Origin: Bacillus carboniphilus
GTDB taxonomy: Bacteria; Bacillota; Bacilli; Bacillales; JAIVKR01
Assembly (NCBI RefSeq): GCF_020524035.2
Contig: NZ_CP129013.1
Span: forward strand, 806,001-870,000
Length of the DNA: 64,000 nt
Reading direction: 5' to 3'
Below the pieces are notes generated by a model that was not told the origin of the DNA, ran no database searches, and was given only the letters and a program-made list of their open reading frames with translations. Positions 63,309-64,000 of the stretch are shown in pieces (position 1 is the stretch's first letter; every line of letters starts with the position of its first letter). Both the position numbers and the translations under genes were made by a program.

Positions 63309-64000
63309 TTAGTAAATAATCCATAACCAAAAATATAGTCCAACGAGTGTTATAAATAAAGTCGGAATCGTTAAAATAATTCCTGTTTTAAAATATGTTC
63401 CCCAGGATATTTTCACTCCTTTTTGAGACAAAACATGGAGCCATAATAAAGTCGCTAAAGAACCAATAGGTGTAATCTTTGGACCTAAATCTGAACCTAT
63501 TACATTAGCATAAATAAGTGCTTCTCTTATGACCCCACTGGAATCGACTTCAGAGATTGCGAGTGCATTGATCATAACCGTTGGCATATTATTCATGACT
63601 GAAGAAAGAATTGCTGAAATAAAGCCCATTCCTATTGTTGCTGCAAAAAGCCCTTGATCTGCCGTTATTTCAATCACATCCGCTAACACACTCGTTAACC
63701 CGACATTACGCAACCCATACACCACTACATACATCCCAATGGAGAAAAAAACAATTGCCCACGGGGCTCCTTTCAAAACAGCTTTAGTATCGACAACTGA
63801 ACTTCTTTTCGCCATCAATAAAAAGAAAATCGCGATCATACCAGCAATAATCGATACTGGAAGATTTAGAAATTCACTAACGAAATAACCAATTAATAAA
63901 ATTCCTAGGACCACCCATGACAAGCGGAACATTCTTTTATCTTGTATCGCCTCTACTGGTTTCTTTAATTGATCTAATGAATAATTTCTAGGAATGCTTT
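63309..64000 (-). CDS. arsB: Arsenite efflux membrane protein ArsB, C-terminal part (runs off the window)
   Basis: The frame is open to the right edge. About 230 residues remain, with six or so membrane helices. [40 protein letters not shown] and [22 protein letters not shown] are the typical ArsB/ion-transporter signatures, including the NNMP re-entrant region. It exports arsenite or antimonite using the membrane potential. Its neighbour arsC supplies arsenite. Confidence 0.9.
   Translation of the reverse strand, partial: SIPRNYSLDQLKKPVEAIQDKRMFRLSWVVLGILLIGYFVSEFLNLPVSIIAGMIAIFFLLMAKRSSVVDTKAVLKGAPWAIVFFSIGMYVVVYGLRNVGLTSVLADVIEITADQGLFAATIGMGFISAILSSVMNNMPTVMINALAISEVDSSGVIREALIYANVIGSDLGPKITPIGSLATLLWLHVLSQKGVKISWGTYFKTGIILTIPTLFITLVGLYFWLWIIY

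Overview
The window looks like an AT-rich chromosome segment from a Bacillaceae bacterium. The evidence is the des-desK-desR cold-sensing operon in Bacillus gene order, an ecsA-ecsB locus, DegV, DUF421 and EgsA/AraM proteins, strong AGGAGG ribosome sites, and a 28-bp site at 58119-58146 that matches the Firmicutes dif consensus at all but one position as I recall it. If that site is the chromosomal dif, the window lies in the replication terminus, which would fit the many remnants and insertion sequences seen here. I saw no tRNA, rRNA, CRISPR array or intact prophage.

Layout. 0-4.5 kb: a helicase tail, DNA alkylation repair genes (ogt, alkA), a hydrolase and two decayed genes. 4.6-8.1 kb: a tyrosine recombinase with a dif-like palindrome in its promoter, the C-terminal debris of a Tn3-family transposase and a broken CopB-type metal ATPase. 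This order resembles a TnpI/TnpA transposon relic. 8.2-11.2 kb: desR, desK and des. 11.4-24.9 kb: mixed housekeeping and accessory enzymes (HAD phosphatases, a broken flavoprotein, a Gly-rich repeat protein, a CbiX-type chelatase, pepF, a CAP-domain protein, an EgsA/phosphatase pair, a lipase, a FAD dehydrogenase). 25-31.7 kb: a dispersed repeat, a 1009-aa GNAT fusion paired with an amidohydrolase, an epimerase and DegV. 32-36.8 kb: a radical SAM protein, then a glycosyltransferase coupled to a methyltransferase-sulfotransferase-methyltransferase fusion. 36.9-38.7 kb: degraded genes.

38.9-43.6 kb holds the most interesting compact unit, four tightly spaced or overlapping genes: a small Ser/Cys-rich protein, a 1110-aa CbxX/CfxQ-type ATPase with one degenerate and three intact AAA+ modules, and two membrane proteins. 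43.7-46.4 kb: an NTF2-like protein, thiolase, and DUF421 with a 29-aa membrane peptide. 46.6-48.3 kb: a TetR regulator whose palindromic operator abuts its own start codon (predicted leaderless mRNA) and recurs before a truncated quinone reductase. 48.4-51.7 kb: ecsB split by an IS3-family element with a 3-bp target duplication, and a shortened ecsA. 52.1-57.1 kb: a membrane hydrolase, then a response regulator, kinase, ABC transporter and lipoprotein that look like a peptide-antibiotic immunity module; the ATPase lacks the Walker A lysine. 57.2-64 kb: the second, inverted copy of the dispersed repeat, a RidA-family protein, dif, a secreted protein with a small membrane partner, a second IS3 copy that truncates a lipoprotein gene, and arsC-arsB running off the end.

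A recurrent caution: more than ten genes are broken by single-base indels, many in short homopolymers. In the two IS copies the indels fall at different places, so each copy preserves the frame the other lost. Some 'pseudogenes' may therefore be sequencing errors. Truncations, deletions and IS insertions (ere-like, ecsA, ecsB, HAD fragment, Tn3 relics) are more likely to be real decay.
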